Source of the DNA: Takakia lepidozioides
Taxonomy: Eukaryota; Streptophyta; Takakiopsida; Takakiales; Takakiaceae
Direction: 5' to 3'
DNA: 60,000 bases
NCBI GenBank assembly: GCA_030704615.1
Contig: CM060733.1
Location: forward strand, 60,762,001 to 60,822,000
Part shown: one piece after another, positions 45,465 to 58,411 of the stretch
Position numbering within the stretch: the stretch's first letter is position 1
Layout: every line of letters begins with the position of its first letter
The notes under the pieces: generated by a model
Database searches by the model: none
What the model saw: only the letters and a program-made list of their open reading frames with translations
Told to the model about the DNA's origin: nothing
Program-made: the position numbers and the translations under genes

Positions 45465-48400
45465 TTACTGTTTGGGATTAGCAAACCTTTGTGAACGAGC
45501 ACCCTTCTGACGGTGAGAGTCTCGTGAAGGACTCCGTGTGCGAGCCCGAGTCCTGTCACTGGCTGATGGAGATGATTGAGCACTACCTGGAAATGTCTGA
45601 CCCTCCTTTGGCTGATAACGAGGCAACCTCTCAGGCATAGGAGATCCCCGTCGTTTCTTCTCTGCCATCTGAAGTGCATAGTCCTCTGCCATGTCAAAAG
45701 AGTCCTCGGAAAAAACAGTAGTATCAGAATCCTCGTCCCCCCTTAGGTGTTTTAACGGTCGAACTTTAAGTGGAATCCTGTGTGGCATACAATGTGGTCC
45801 CACCATGTCTGGAAGTTTAAACTGTATAAGTTGTTGTAAGCGCTTGCAAGCAAAATTAGTGAACACCCTGAACTCCTTATCCGTATAGGTGAGAGGTATG
45901 CCAATGACTTTGGAACAGTGTAAGTATTTCCAGGCTTCATGTCCCTTAAAGAAAATATCCTCAAGGCCGAATTTCTGTGTTGTCAAATTGTTCCAAGCCG
46001 AATGAAACCATGAACGAAGTTGGGAATCCTTTTGCATCATAACTTTTGTATCATATAGGTACATATGAGGTGGCACTGAAGATAAGACCCAATGATCCCC
46101 ATTGGAATAACTCAGAAATTGGGATTGCATCCTCTGCTGCTCAATGTGATAACGTGCCAGAAAACAAGCAGCATAGTATAATCCACAGCCCATGACAATA
46201 CTAGATACCTCCTTGGTCTTGGTATAAATGTACCCATGTACAACCTGGAAGACAATTAATTCCTTCAGCATGGTACCTGCTTCAGACCAGTACCTCACAA
46301 AGTGATGATCCTCAATGGGTCGATTGTTCGGAAGAACCTTAGTCTGAGTTGCCACTGGCAGCCAAATGCGCATGATCTGGTAGTAATGTGCCAACGACTG
46401 CGGAGGACTAAATTCCTTCCAAGCCAAATCCAGCACACTGGGAATTTGGTTGAAGGGCATAATCATAGCCCGACTGTACTCCCGTGCAGCAGGAGTCTTA
46501 GGTGGGTTAAAAGTAACATCCCCCCATACCTCAGGCTGTGGTGTGGCTGTAGTAACAACAGGGTCAGCTACCTGCACAGCCGCCTGCTGTGGTATTGGTA
46601 CCACTGGCCCTTCTACCAGTGGCATCTCCTGCACTCCCTGCGAAGAAGATTGAAAAATTAGAGTCCTGGCATGTAAATAAGTAGCCATCAGCTGCTCCTC
46701 AGGAACAAAGACTCTCTTGTCAATATTTGAACTCAGGTCATCCACTGGAGTCTACAGGCCTTCCACGTCCTCCTGTATCTCTGCTATCCTACTATAGACA
46801 TTGTCTATAATAGTTGTGGCAATGTTATGTACCTGCAATCTGAGCTCATTCATCTTGCCCTGGGTGAGTTTCCGTGGTGCTTTGCCTTCTACCGGCCCTT
46901 GTGCTAACCAGACCTGCATAAGGTGGTTATCCACCAAGTCGTGTGTGGCACCCCTGAGAGTCTGCTCCTCCGTGAGTCTGTACATATCTAACTGCTGCTG
47001 TAAAGCCTCCATGCGCTTCGCATGAGGTTCAACCAACCCGCATAGGCAGCAGCCAGATTATTGGCTTCCTTCCAAGCTTTGTTAGCCACAGAGAGTTCAT
47101 TTCTATTGACCATGACTGTTTGTTGCAACTCCAGATGTAAACTCTCCTGGTCAGCCTCAACCTGACTGTATTGTTTGAAAGTATTCTCATTGCGACAGAT
47201 TGTATTCTTCATATCAACAATGAGTTTCGCTTGCTCTATTATCTCAGCTTGTGCCTTCATACATCTCTCCCCTTGTTTGTTAACTTCTAATGCAGTTTGC
47301 TCAAGAGTAGTTGTGAGTGTAGCACATTGTATGGTCATCTTCTCATGTACTGCTCCACTCTGTATGTAGTACATTCACTTCTTGCAACTTGCCCTCATGC
47401 TTCACCTGCAATTGGTATAATTGTTGCTTATGTGCTTTATGCAACTGGTCCTGCTCGAGGCCTGCTTCAATCAAATGTCCCTTGGCCAACTGCAAAGCCA
47501 GCTTTGTGTCCTCCAACTCTTGCCTGTAACTTGATATTGACCTCCTCATCTACCTTTTTTAGCACACTCAGTGGCAATTCAAGCCTTAAACTCCTCCTGA
47601 GTTCCTCCCTCAAGCTGCCAATTGGGTAGATGGAACATGGATTTCACATAAGTGCCCAACAAATTAAGTGTCATGCTTATGGAACTCATAAGCATGGCCT
47701 GCTGAGGGTCATCATGGTGAACTTGCTACTGTTCTCCCTGATCCTCCATAGTGTGATGCCTCACCAACCATTCAGGCCATTGCCCCACCAGATCCTCTTC
47801 CTGAGCCACCTCATCCTCCACAAGTGCTGCAGTGTACCTATATTCTACCCCTGGTACCTCCGTCACAGGTGTGGGTATTACATGCACAGCAGGGTTTCCC
47901 TGGACAAGCGCCTACACCTCTGGAACCACTGATTCCCTTACCAAGCCAGAGTTTTCATAGAGAATGTCACCCTTCTCAATTTTGGGCCACGACCTGCTCT
48001 GTAGGGATGTCCAACCTTCTCCGTCCAGAGCAATTGGGGTGGTTGTCACAACATGTTCTAACTGTGGAACCTCTAAAACAACTGAGTCAACTGGCTGTGG
48101 TGGCTGTGGTGGCTGTGGTATCGAAGTGCCTTCCTCTTCCCTCTCCGAAGGGCGTGCTTCCAATAATAACAACTCTATGTGCTGCTGTGCCCCATCCTGC
48201 ACAAGAGCTTGGGAAACATCATCTTGAGATTTCCGTGAAGCCAGTGGATCCGCCACTACAGTCATACCCCGCTTCTGTCTCTTAGACTGGTGTTGCCCTG
48301 CCGTCCACCCTCACTATGTGAAGAGCCCTGCTCTTCAATTGCAGTGTTATTGCCTCAAACACTCCCACTCCTTACCTTCCCGAGTATCAAGTATGCAAGA

Positions 48401-49457
48401 GTCAAGAATATTTGGGCAATGACTGGACCAGACACAATGATCGGAGACTTAGCAGCAGTGCCCTGTAACCTTTTCATCTCGTCCACCAGACCAGTGTACA
48501 TTAACTACGCCCAAGCTACATCCTCTCCCCTCAAAAGCTTTCAGGATTTCCTCTGTGAATGACCTGCTCAAATATTGTTGGTTCTGTTTCATGGCAAACA
48601 GAACGTTCAATATTTGGCCAACTTCTCTGAGCCTTGGGTACTCGGCTTTGGTACAAGCGTAACCTTGAGTCTTAAAGAAACTCCCTTCTTGGAAACAAAT
48701 CCCTATCTGCAATCTTGCCCTGTGCTCATCCACATCCACATGACCTTATGGCAAATCAAACAATTGCTGCAGGTACTGGGGAGTAGTACTTTCTATATCT
48801 ACTCCCCTCACCTGGGTAACTCCCGTCCAAGGCTCAAAGTATGAAGAAATTGAATCATATACTGCCGATGATGCAAGGACCAGTCCTTGCGTAGCAGCCC
48901 CTCCAATCGCAACTCCCTTAGCACTCCACTGCCTGCGGTCTGCTTGCAATTGTTTGCTTCTGCAGAATCGTGGTGCTCTTCACCCTGATATTCCTCCATT
49001 CCCTCACTCTCTTCATTCTAGACAAACAAAAGGGCTTTGTTTGAAACAGCTGAGGAAAGCTTGCAGGGCACAGAGCATGAAGGTATGGTTGGCAGAGAAT
49101 GGAAAGGTAAGTGCGTGTAAGCATGTGGGGCTTGCAAGTATCAGTGAGAGAAAATGTACTCTCAATTCGTCCGTCCTTGCGCCACTGCGTGAGAAGTAAA
49201 GCGAGTGTGTAATCCGTTACATCCGCCATAGCTACAAAACTAGTGCTTTGATTGCCCCTTCCATCCAGACACTGGATATTCGGAGCCACCCGACTCTTCC
49301 GCTCATAACACTTCCTATTCTTGTTCTTGTTTCTTGGAGGGAACCACCTGCATGTAATTCGCACTCCTGATTGGTTGTTGCCTGCGTAGTAACTTAGTAT
49401 TCTTATTCCACCCCCCTCGTGGACATTCCACCTGGAATGTCCAGTAGGACAGCACAT
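45465..49457 (-). pseudogene. Large post-pol ORF (coiled-coil protein) of the left element, broken
   Basis: Transcribed leftward after pol. The start region near 49457 reads MCCPTGHSRWNVHEGG. The body follows in pieces separated by stops and shifts: WSLHHRQYMIQFLHTL, EHRARLQIGICFQEGSFFKT, a Gln/Glu-rich coiled coil near 47350-47550, and AHDL-type helical sequence near 46750-47040. The last piece (46745 to 45465) is intact for 426 codons: ATYLHARTLIFQSSSQGVQE near its start, GDHWVLSSVPPHMYLYDTKV, and an Arg/Ser-rich tail (RARTRSPSRDSHRQKG). The right element has the same ORF at 54450-57243. I recognise no enzymatic domain. It is not an obvious Gag (no zinc knuckle) or Env (no clear membrane anchor). 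Confidence 0.7.
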
Positions 49458-49805
49458 GTGGCATAGGTTTCTTTTTCTGTACTCAGAAAGGGTTCCGTTA
49501 CCTTACTCTGAATGCATTAATGGGCCCACAAAATAGTATAGCGGAGCTGTACCGGGTAGGTACTTCTGACGGCCCGATTTGTCCTCTTGCATTACTGATG
49601 AGACCCACTCTTGCAATCAAAAAAGCAGTGCGGTGTGTTCGCCTTAGTGGCCACGTGTCCTTTGTAGACATGCTCCCCGACCTTACCTCTCTCCGCGTGG
49701 CATATTCTCCAAGTTTGACTTCCAAATTTCTTCTTCACTTGAGGGCCACTTTCTGACGTTAATTCGCGTCCACCTATCACTGAACCATGGACGATGTAAA
49801 CATGC
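49458..49805. other. Non-coding spacer between post-pol ORF and minisatellite
   Basis: Similar to 57244-57544 in the right element (both have attaatgggccc, then ctgacggcc / tgacggcca and cttgtcctc / ttgtcctctt). A leader or promoter for the downstream ORF is possible but not shown. Confidence 0.5.
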
Positions 49806-50010
49806 ATGGGTTGGTGTGATGGGCTGTTGGGATAGTGTATGTGATAGGCTATGTGACACTGTGATGGGCTATGACAGGCTGGTCACGCTGTGTGTTGGGC
49901 TGTGAAAGACTGTGTCACGACTGGTGTTGATGTTGCTGTGATAGGCTGTGTCATGTTGTGTGTGTTGTGCTGTGTGAAGGCTGTGTCATGCTGTGGTGGG
50001 CTGTGACAGC
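49806..50010. repeat. Diverged GCTGTG minisatellite after integrase (left element)
   Basis: Loose repeats of gatgggctgtg, gataggctatg and gctgtgtcatgctgtg. Same position, next to the integrase end, as the arrays in the right element, but less regular. Confidence 0.85.
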
Positions 50011-50054
50011 TATGCGAACACCTGTATTTCCCGCCCTGATCATACACGCTTGGC

Positions 50055-53000
50055 TTAGCGACAAGTGCTCCATACTCCGTTGGTATCACTGGCGCAAGCC
50101 CATGACTTTTTGCGTTTCAACATGCAAATCGTGCTGCAATGGTTTTCATGGATACCTTTGTACCCCTTCAACTTATTGGCATTGACTCTTCCCAGCATTT
50201 CTTTGTTAATGGTTTGTAGCATGGCGGTGTTATTATCATACATCTTCTGTATGACATAAGGTCCTTTCCATGGTGATTTAAGCTTAGAAGCTTTAATCTT
50301 CCCCTTCTTCTGCAACCACAGTACCAAATCTCCCGTCTTAAAAGTCTTTAATTTACCTTCATCAAACTGATCCTTCCTCTTCATCCGAATTCTGGTCATG
50401 TTATCAGCTGCATCAGCACGTACTTCTTCCACATGATATAATTCATGTTTCCTGACCTTAATTGAATCTTCCAATTCCATTCTCCTTCCCCATTCAGTTC
50501 TCATGGTAGGTAACAAGAATTCCACTGGAAGTAAAGCTTCCATACCATAAACTAATTGGAATGGTGTATACTTAGTGGTGACTTTATATGAAGTTCTTTA
50601 TGACCACAAAGCTGTCAGCAGCTTTGTATCCCAATCTGTTCTGTTTGCATTGACTATCTTAGCCAGATAGTACATAGTATTTTGTTGGTAGCCTCTGCCT
50701 GCCCATTACCCTGTGGGTAATATGTTGTACTCTTCCTATGCACAATCATGAACTCTTTAGTCAATAGTTCAATGGTCTCATTAATGAAGTGACTTCCCTG
50801 GTCACTGATAAATTCTAGAGGACAGCCAAATCGTGTAAGTATATTCTCATACATGAACCTTGTTGTGGACTTAGCTGTGTTGTCCCTTAGAGCTTTAGCT
50901 TCCACCCACTTTGTAGTATAATCAGTGGCTGTGATTATATACTTGTTCTGTGTATTCTTGGCTGGTGGGTTAATTGGTCCAACAAAGTCTAGTCCCTATT
51001 TCTGAAATGGTTCAGTAGGCATCGTAGGATGCAAAGCCATCTTCCATATCTCTACAAAGGTCCTAGCCTCTGACACTCATCACAACTCTGACAATACTTG
51101 TGTACATCCTTGAACAAAGTAGGTCACCAGTAACCTGCAAGTAGTATCTTTCTACTGGTAGTCTCTTCTCCAACATGACCTCCAGCCACTCCTTTATGAA
51201 CTTCCTCCAAAACTTTATTTCCTTCATGGTGGTACAAGCATCGTTTAAGTACTCCATCAAGTCCTAGCTTATACATTCTGCCCCCTACCATAGTATAAGG
51301 TAAAGCCTTGATAGCGATTCTCTTCCTGTGCTCCTTCCATAACTAGGTGGGCACTGACCATGAGTAAGGTAGTATCTGATTGGCCACTGCCAATCTAACC
51401 AGTCATCTGCACTTCCCTGCACCTCCATTGCAAATAAACTCGCATCAGGTAATTGGTCGTCTACTCCTGTGGCGGGCTCTCCTGTTGATAGGCGTGACAA
51501 GTGATCTGCCACAAGATGCAAATGGCCAGGCTTGTAAACAACTTTGAACTCAAACTCGTGCAAGATTATTAACCACCTTGCTATCCTTCCACTTATCAAA
51601 GGTTTGTTCACCAGATATATCAGAGCCTGGTGATCCACATAAAACATAAACTTCTTCCCAATAGGTAATGCCTGAATTTCTTGACTGCATAAATCATTGC
51701 CAGTGCTTCTCTTTCAGTTGTGCTATAGTTTCCTTCAGCACTGTTCATCAACCTGCTAGCATAGTACACAGGTGAATCTATATTTCCTGTAACATTTTGG
51801 GCTAACACTGCTCCCAACGCTTCTCCTGAGGCATCACAGTGAACATGAAATACTACATGCCAGTGAGGGTTAATCAGCACAGTGTAGTTGTTACTTACTG
51901 ACATGTAAGTTCCTCCTCAAGCCTGTTGACATTCAGCTGTCCATGCAAACACTGCATCTTTCTTCAGAAGCTTGCTCAATGGTGCTGCTATCTGTGCATA
52001 CGTCTGACAAATCTTCTGTAATAACTGGTTTGTCCAAGGAATCTCCTTAGACTCTTAACATTTACTGGTGGAGAGGCTTTAATGGCCTCTGTCTTTCTGG
52101 GATCCACAAGAAGTCCCCTCTTACACACAATGTGTCCCAAAAGCACCCCTGAGTTCACACAGAAAGTACACTTCTCTGGATTCAGGCCCAGACCTCTCAT
52201 CCTGCATCTGGCCAAACATAACTCCAATTTATGCAAGTGCTCATTCTTAGAGCTGTACACACTGAAATCATCCAAGAACACCTGCATGAAATCATCCAGA
52301 TACTCATGAAAAAATTCACTTATCACTCTCTGAAAGGTTGCTGGTGCATTACAAAGTCCAAAAGGCATGACTTTGTATGCATAAGCACCCAGTCTGTGAT
52401 GAAAGTTGTCTTTCCCTGGTCTTCTTCTGCCACTTGCACTTGATTATAACCACTGAAGCCATCCATGAATGAGTACATCTCATGGCCTGCCACAGTGTCC
52501 AATACCGCTTTCTGTGAATGGCAAAGGAAATGATCTTTCTTCGTGCAAGCATTCAACTTCTTATAGTTCACACAAACTCTCAGTTTACCATTCTTCTTGG
52601 GAACTATCACAATGGGTGACAACCAAGTTGTATACTCTATCGGGTATATAAACTTAGCCTCAGCCAACTTCTTGATCTCTTCTCCAACCTTCTGTGCATA
52701 GTTGGGATTCATTCTGTACCTTGCCTGTTTGATTGGTACTGCCCCTGGTTCCAGTCAATCTATGCTGACAGATCTCAGGTGGTATCCCTTTAGATCCTTG
52801 TAGCTCCAAGCAAATACATCTCTGTATTTGATGAACAAACTCTTAGCTTCCTCAAAGAATTCTGGCTCCAAATCAGCCCCTACCTTCACCATCCTCGGTT
52901 CCTCTTCAGTTCCCACATTCACTTCTCTCACCTGCTCATCAGCTGTGATTGTCCAACCAGTCACCACTTTATCCTGTAAACTCACAGTGGCTGGTTCCTC

Positions 53001-53535
53001 TAGGATTTCCATTTCTCCCTCTCTTTCTTCATAGAAATGTGGTGGGTAACTGCTTGTTTCACCCTCAATTGGTGTTGCTGTCACTACACCACAGATACTA
53101 CCTTTTAAACACTTAGGCCTTCCAGTTGCATCTCTGCAACCTGCTCCCACTCTGGGTGTGCAGCGAACAGGGTAGCTTCCTGCTCCTCATCAAGTCCTCC
53201 CCTCCAGTCATACTCCGACCCCTCGAGGTCTTCTCGCAGCAGGTAATCTACTAGATTTCTTAGTGGTGATTTGTATCTTGTGCATCCCATCATGCACAGT
53301 TAGTACTGGGAATTCCAGTCATGGAATACCCTGGCCTGTTTCAGCCACGGTCGACCAACAATAAGGAGTAAGCTTCCATGACTTCATCCATTTTCAACAC
53401 AGTTACTGTGATCATAAAGATCATCTTTTGAATCTGTATCTTAACTCCTCTTATCAATCCCATGGCTGTACACTTCTTTGATCTGCCATTGTTACTGTAA
53501 ATGGGGCTGGTTTCATGTTACTCAGACCAAGCTTC
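50055..53535 (-). pseudogene. pol: Pol of the left Ty3/gypsy element (protease C-terminus, RT, RNase H, integrase), broken
   Basis: Transcribed leftward. Protease end near 53350 (AYSLLLGRPWL). Linker 52755-53293. RT 52712-51988: LSPIVIVPKKNGKLRVCVNY, MPFGLCNAPATFQRV, catalytic VFLDDFSVYS. RNase H 51904-51400: HCDASGEALGAVL, YSTTEREALAMIYAVKKFRH, LVADHLSRL. Integrase: CXXC-type segment near 51063-51160; core 50905-50654 with [10 protein letters not shown] and GQAEATNK; C-terminal domain 50600-50055 (LPVEFLLPTMRTEWGRRMEL, FKTGDLVLWLQKKGKIKASK). Frames change several times (near 52340, 51640, 51270, 51000 and 50620), so the copy is dead. At 53535 the protease frame is cut by the right element's LTR. 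Confidence 0.92.
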
Positions 53536-54449
53536 TGTCGCTTGGCTTTTACTCACCCATCCCTTTGCTATCCGTGGCGACTCCAAGATAGAAGAGTGGA
53601 AACATCAAGGTACGCAGCCCGCTCAAACATCAGTCCATGAACCTACAACTAGTGTATCATTGGGGTGTTTCCTATTTGTTTTCCTTTCCGCATTCTGTTA
53701 GCTACTGGCTATGATACTTAATACAGTTTTGCTTCATAATCTATCTGATTCTATCACTCAATCCATTCATTCCACAGTTCACTCAGATCTCTCTACACAG
53801 TGTGATTGTATCGTATAAGTATCAGATTATGATTTATCAGGTATCAGGCCGAAGCCATTGTGTCTCTAATCTGCTCTACAATATCACTACAACTTTGCAT
53901 ATAACAAGCATCTACTAATCATATCTCCTCATTCACCGTGCTCTCCATCTTTGCTTCCGTTCTTACTCTCCGCCCCATCCCCTCTCCTGCATGGACCAAG
54001 AAGTCCTCTGGCCCCGTCCTCTCCTCCGTCCTCTCCTCCTGTCCCGCTCCTCGCTTTATTTTCCTACCCGTTGTTCTAACGTTTCCTCACTAAACCGTCA
54101 CCCTTGAACTACATGTTCCATTCGTAGATGTTGTTCCCCTCAGTCGTTCCCTGTCCTGCTATCCGTTCCTATGGTCGTGACAGCTGTGTCAAGTTGTGAC
54201 TGGTTGTGTGAAACTGTGACGGGATGTGACTGGCTGTGCGACTGTGTTGGGCTGTGTCGGGCTGTGACTGGCTGTGTGGCTGTGTGTGTCGGGCTGTGTC
54301 GGCTGTGTGACTGGCTGTGTGGCTGTGTCGGGCTGTGTTGGCTGTGATGGGCTGTGTTTGGCTGTGTAACCCCCCTCTCAAGTGTTCTGCTGTCACCCCT
54401 AAGGCTCCTGTTGGTCTCAGTCCGTGCAAAAAATGAAGGGTACCCTACA
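53536..54449 (-). mobile_element. LTR of right Ty3/gypsy element (3' LTR in its orientation)
   Basis: Homologous to 44554-45384 over its whole length: starts tgtcgcttggcttttactca and ends aagggtaccctaca. Its left edge cuts the left element's protease coding region. Its right edge is followed directly by the truncated end of the right element's post-pol ORF. It contains its own GCTGTG minisatellite (54178-54368). Confidence 0.82.
54178..54368. repeat. GCTGTG minisatellite inside the right LTR
   Basis: Repeats of ctgtgtcgggctgtgactgg with variable length, longer than in the left LTR, which accounts for most of the LTR length difference. Confidence 0.9.
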
Positions 54450-57243
54450 TATCCCGTGTTGTGAAAAAGACTGAAAAGCCAAAGTTCTGGCTTTTAAATA
54501 AGAAGCCCTTAACTGTTCCTCAGGTATATAGGCTCTTTTGTTGATATTTGAAGTGAGGTCTTCCACTTGAGTCTGCAGTCCATCTACATCCTCCTGTAAC
54601 TCCGCTATCCTACTATAGACATTGTCTATAGTAGTTGTGGCAATGTTCTGCACTTGCAGTCTGAACTCATTCATCTCGCTTTGGGTGAGCTTTCGTGGTG
54701 CTTTGCCCTCCACTGGGCCTTTGCTAACCAGACCTGCATAAGGTGGTTATCCACCAAGTTGCTTGTGGTTCCTCTGAGAGTGTGCTCCTCTCTTAGTTTG
54801 TATACATCTTATTGCTGTTGTAAAGCCTCCATGCGCTTCGCATGAGGTTCAACCAAATTCGCATAGGCAGCAAGTAGATTATTGGCTTCTTTCCAAGCCT
54901 TGTTAGTGACCGAGATTTCATTTATATTGGCCATGATCGTTTGTTGCAACTCCAGGATGTGCTTCTCTTAATCAGCTTCAATCTGCCTGTATTGCTTGAA
55001 AGTATCCTCATTGCGACAGATTGTATTCTTCATATCGACAATGAGTTTCATTTGCTCAACATTCTCTGCTTCTGCCTTCATACTTTTTTTTTCTGCTTGA
55101 CTGTTTTATTTCTTTTGTAGTTTGGTCAAGCATAGTTGTGAGTGTAGCACATTGTATGGCCATCCTGTCATGCAGTCTGCAACTCCGTATGTAGTGCATT
55201 CACTTCTTGCAACTTGCTTTCATGCCGCACCTGCATTTGGTATAGCTGTTGCTTATGTGCTTCGTGCAACTGGTCTTGCGCGAGGCCTGCCTCAATCAAT
55301 TGTTCCTTGGCCAATTGCAAAGCCGCTTCTGTATTTTCCAAGTCTTGCTGCATCTTGAGAGTGACCTCCTCATCGACCTTGTTTGCACATTCAGTGGCTA
55401 GTCGAGCCTCAAACTCCTTCTTGAGTTCCTCTCTCAAGGCTGTCAATTGGGTAGTTGGAACATGGGATTTGACATAAGTCCCCAACAAATTAAGTGTCCT
55501 GCCTATGGAACTCATCAGCATTGTCTGTTGAGGGTCATCATGGTGAGGTTGCTGCTGTTCCTCCTGATCCTCAACCGTGTGATGTCTCATGACCCACTCA
55601 GGCCATTGTCCCACCGGATTTTCTTCCTGAACCACTTCATCCATCAGCGGTGCTGCAGTGTCTTGACATTCTACCTGTGGTACTTCCGACATAGGGGTGT
55701 GTATTATATGCACCTCAGGATTTCCCTTGGGCAACTGTTGCACTTCTGGAATCTCTGTCTCCTTAACCAGACCAGAATATTCATAGAGAAGGTCCCCCTT
55801 CTCAATTTCTGCCACTATCTGTTCTGTAGTTGGAATATCTACCCTTCTTTTCCAAATCAATTATTTCTGGTTGAGCTGCATGGACAACTTGTAACCTTGT
55901 GACAAGCCGATCATCTGGCTGTGATGGCTATGATACTGAAGTAACTTCCTCTTCCCTCTCTGAAGGTCCTGCGTCCAGTAATAGCAGTTCTCTGTGCTGC
56001 TGTGCCCCTTCCTGCACAAAAACTTGGGAAACATTATCATGCGGATTCCGTGAAGCCAGTGGATCCGCCACTACAGTCTTTCCCCGTCTCTGCCTCTTAA
56101 TCTTGGGCTGCCCTGCTAGTCCACCCTCATTGTGTGAAGAGCCTTGCTCTTCCATTGCAGTGGTTTCTGGCTCAAACACTCCCATCTCCTTTCTTTCTTG
56201 CGCATCAAGTATGCCAGAATCAAGAATTATTGAGCAATGATTGGGCCAGACACTATGATAGGAGACTTTGCGGCAGTACCCTGTAATCTTTTCATCTCCT
56301 CTACCAGTGCGTTGTACATTATGTTCGCCCATTCTACCTCTTCTCCTCTCAGGGCTTTGAGTATTCCTCTGTGAAGGATCTGCTCAAATACTGTTGGTTC
56401 TGTTTCATGGCAAACAAAACGTTCAATACCTGGCATACCTCCTAAGCCCTGGGTACACGGCCTTGGTACAAGCATAACCCTGAGTTTTAAAGAAACTCCC
56501 TTCTTGGAATAAGTCCCCTATTTGCAGTCTTGCCCTGTGCTCCTCCACATGCACCTGGCCTGCTGGCAATCGAAACAATTGCTGTAGGTATAGGGGAGTA
56601 ATTACTAATTCAACTCCCTTCACCGTTGTTGCTCCTGTCCTTGGCTCAAAGTTCTGTAAGAATTGTAACATGTACTGTCTATGGTGCAATGTCCAATCTT
56701 TGCTTTGCAATCCTTGCAATCTCAGCTCCTTCAGTATCTGCATCGCCTGTGGGGTAGCAATTGTTTGTTTCTGCAGAATTGTGGTGCTCTCACCCTGATT
56801 TCCTCCATTCCTCTCACTCTCTTCATTCTAGACCCACAGAAATGTTTTGGCTGTAACAATTGAAGAAATGCTTGTAGTGCACAAAGCATAAACGTATGGT
56901 TGCCACAAAAAGCTATGGATAATTTCTTGTAAGCCTGTGGAGCTTGCAAGCATCGATCAAGAGAAAAGCTCCGCTCTGTTCTTTCGTGTCTATGCCACTG
57001 CGTAAGTGTTATTGCGAGCGTATAGTCTGTTAGTTCCTCCATAGCTTCAAAGCTATAGCATTGATGGTTTGTCCCGTCGAGACACCTGTTACTCAGAACG
57101 ACGCCGCCTCTTGCGCTTAATTTCCCTCCAATTTCTTGATCCTTTCTCTGGCTTTCTATTGGCTGTAACCGCTGTGACTGGATTTTAGATTTCATTTTCT
57201 TTAGTGGACTTTCCCTGCTGGATAGTCCACTAGGATCACACAT
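54450..57243 (-). pseudogene. Large post-pol ORF (coiled-coil protein) of the right element, broken and 3'-truncated
   Basis: Counterpart of 45465-49457. The start near 57243 reads MCDPSGLSSRESP. Pieces in order: LHHRQYMLQFLQNFEPRTGA, YLQQLFRLPAGQVHVEEHRA, QIGDLFQEGSFFKTQGYAC, then a 230-codon intact stretch (55860-55168) with a long coiled coil (LREELKKEFEARLATECANK, LQLAKEQLIEAGLAQDQLHE), then KAPRKLTQSEMNEFRLQVQN and the end at ARTLAFQSFSQHG. The distal ~400 codons seen in the left copy (the 426-codon part) are deleted, so the ORF runs straight into the LTR. Confidence 0.7.
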
Positions 57244-57544
57244 GTGACAAGAATTTTGCTTTTCTGTACTTGCCGTTTGTTCCGTTCCCCTTTTTCCGTA
57301 TTAATTAATGGGCCCGCCTTTCATCCAATTTGACGCACTGATTAGGTATTTTGACGGCCATTCTTGTCCTCTTTCTTGATGACACCTCTTCTTGCACTTC
57401 CTTCTCAGCTGTGTGTCGCGCCCTGACTTCCACGTGTCCATTTTTAAACTGGTTTCCGTCCTTTCTTCCGTCGGCCATTTTCCTGAAGTTATTGTGCGTC
57501 CACCTGTCACTGATTCTATGGATCGTGTAACCCTAGTAGGTTGC
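57244..57544. other. Spacer of the right element
   Basis: Counterpart of 49458-49805. No coding content. Confidence 0.5.
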
Positions 57545-57800
57545 TGTGATAGGCTGTGATGCACTGTGGTAAGCTGTGATGCACTGTGACACGCGGTGGT
57601 AGGTTGTGATAGGCTGTGTTGCGCCGTGCTGGGCTGTGATAGGCTATGTCACGTTGTGATGGACTGTGATAGGCTGTATTTCGCCTTGATGGGCTGTGAT
57701 AGGCTGTGTCACGTCGTGATGGACTGTGATAGGCTGTGTTTCGCCTTGATGGGCTGTGATAGGCTGTGTCACGTCGTGATGGACTGTGATAGGCTGTGTT
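57545..57800. repeat. 60-base minisatellite array, forward
   Basis: The unit contains gggctgtgataggctgtgtc, acgtcgtgatggactgtgat and aggctgtgtttcgccttgat. The last three units are nearly identical; earlier ones decay into shorter gctgtgat repeats. It is the reverse complement of the array at 58412-58672. Confidence 0.95.
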
Positions 57801-58390
57801 GATACAAAGCTGTTGACAGCTTTGTGGTCATACAGGACTTCATATAAAGTCACCACTAAGTATACACCATTCCAATTAGTTTATGGTATGGAAGCCTTAC
57901 TTCCAGTGGAATTCCTGTTACCTACCATGAGAACGGAGTGGGGAAAGAGAATGGAATTGCAAGATTCCATTAAGGTCAGGAAACATGAATTATACCATGT
58001 GGAAGAAGTACGTGCTGATGCAGCTGATAATATGACAAGAATTGAGATGAAGAGGAAGGAACAGTTTGACGAAAACAAGTTAAAAACTTTTAAGACGGGA
58101 GATTTGGTTCTATGGTTGCAGAAGAAGGAAAAAATTAAAGCTTCTAAGCTTAAATCACCATGGAAAGGACCTTATGTCATACAAAAGATGTATGATAACA
58201 ACACCGCCATGTTACAAACCATTAACAAAGAAATGCTGGGAAGAGTCAATGCCAATAAGTTAAAGGGATACAATGGTATCCATGACAAACCATTGCAGCA
58301 TGATTGCATGTGAAACGCAAGAGCAGTCACGGGCTGCGCCAGTGTTACCAACGGAGTATGGAGCACTTGTCGCTAGGCCAAGCATATATG
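57801..58390 (+). pseudogene. pol: Integrase C-terminal region of the right element, in inverted orientation
   Basis: The plus strand encodes LWSYRTSYKVTTKYTPFQLV, LPVEFLLPTMRTEWGKRMEL, HELYHVEEVRADAADNMTRI, FKTGDLVLWLQKKEKIKASK and MLGRVNANKLKGYNGIHDK. This is the same protein part that the left element encodes on the minus strand at 50055-50600. The rest of the right element's pol is on the minus strand, so this segment has flipped. The frame is intact (open 57786-58313), but it is cut off from the integrase core. Confidence 0.92.
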
Positions 58391-58411
58391 ATCAGGGCGG
58401 GCAGAACAAGT

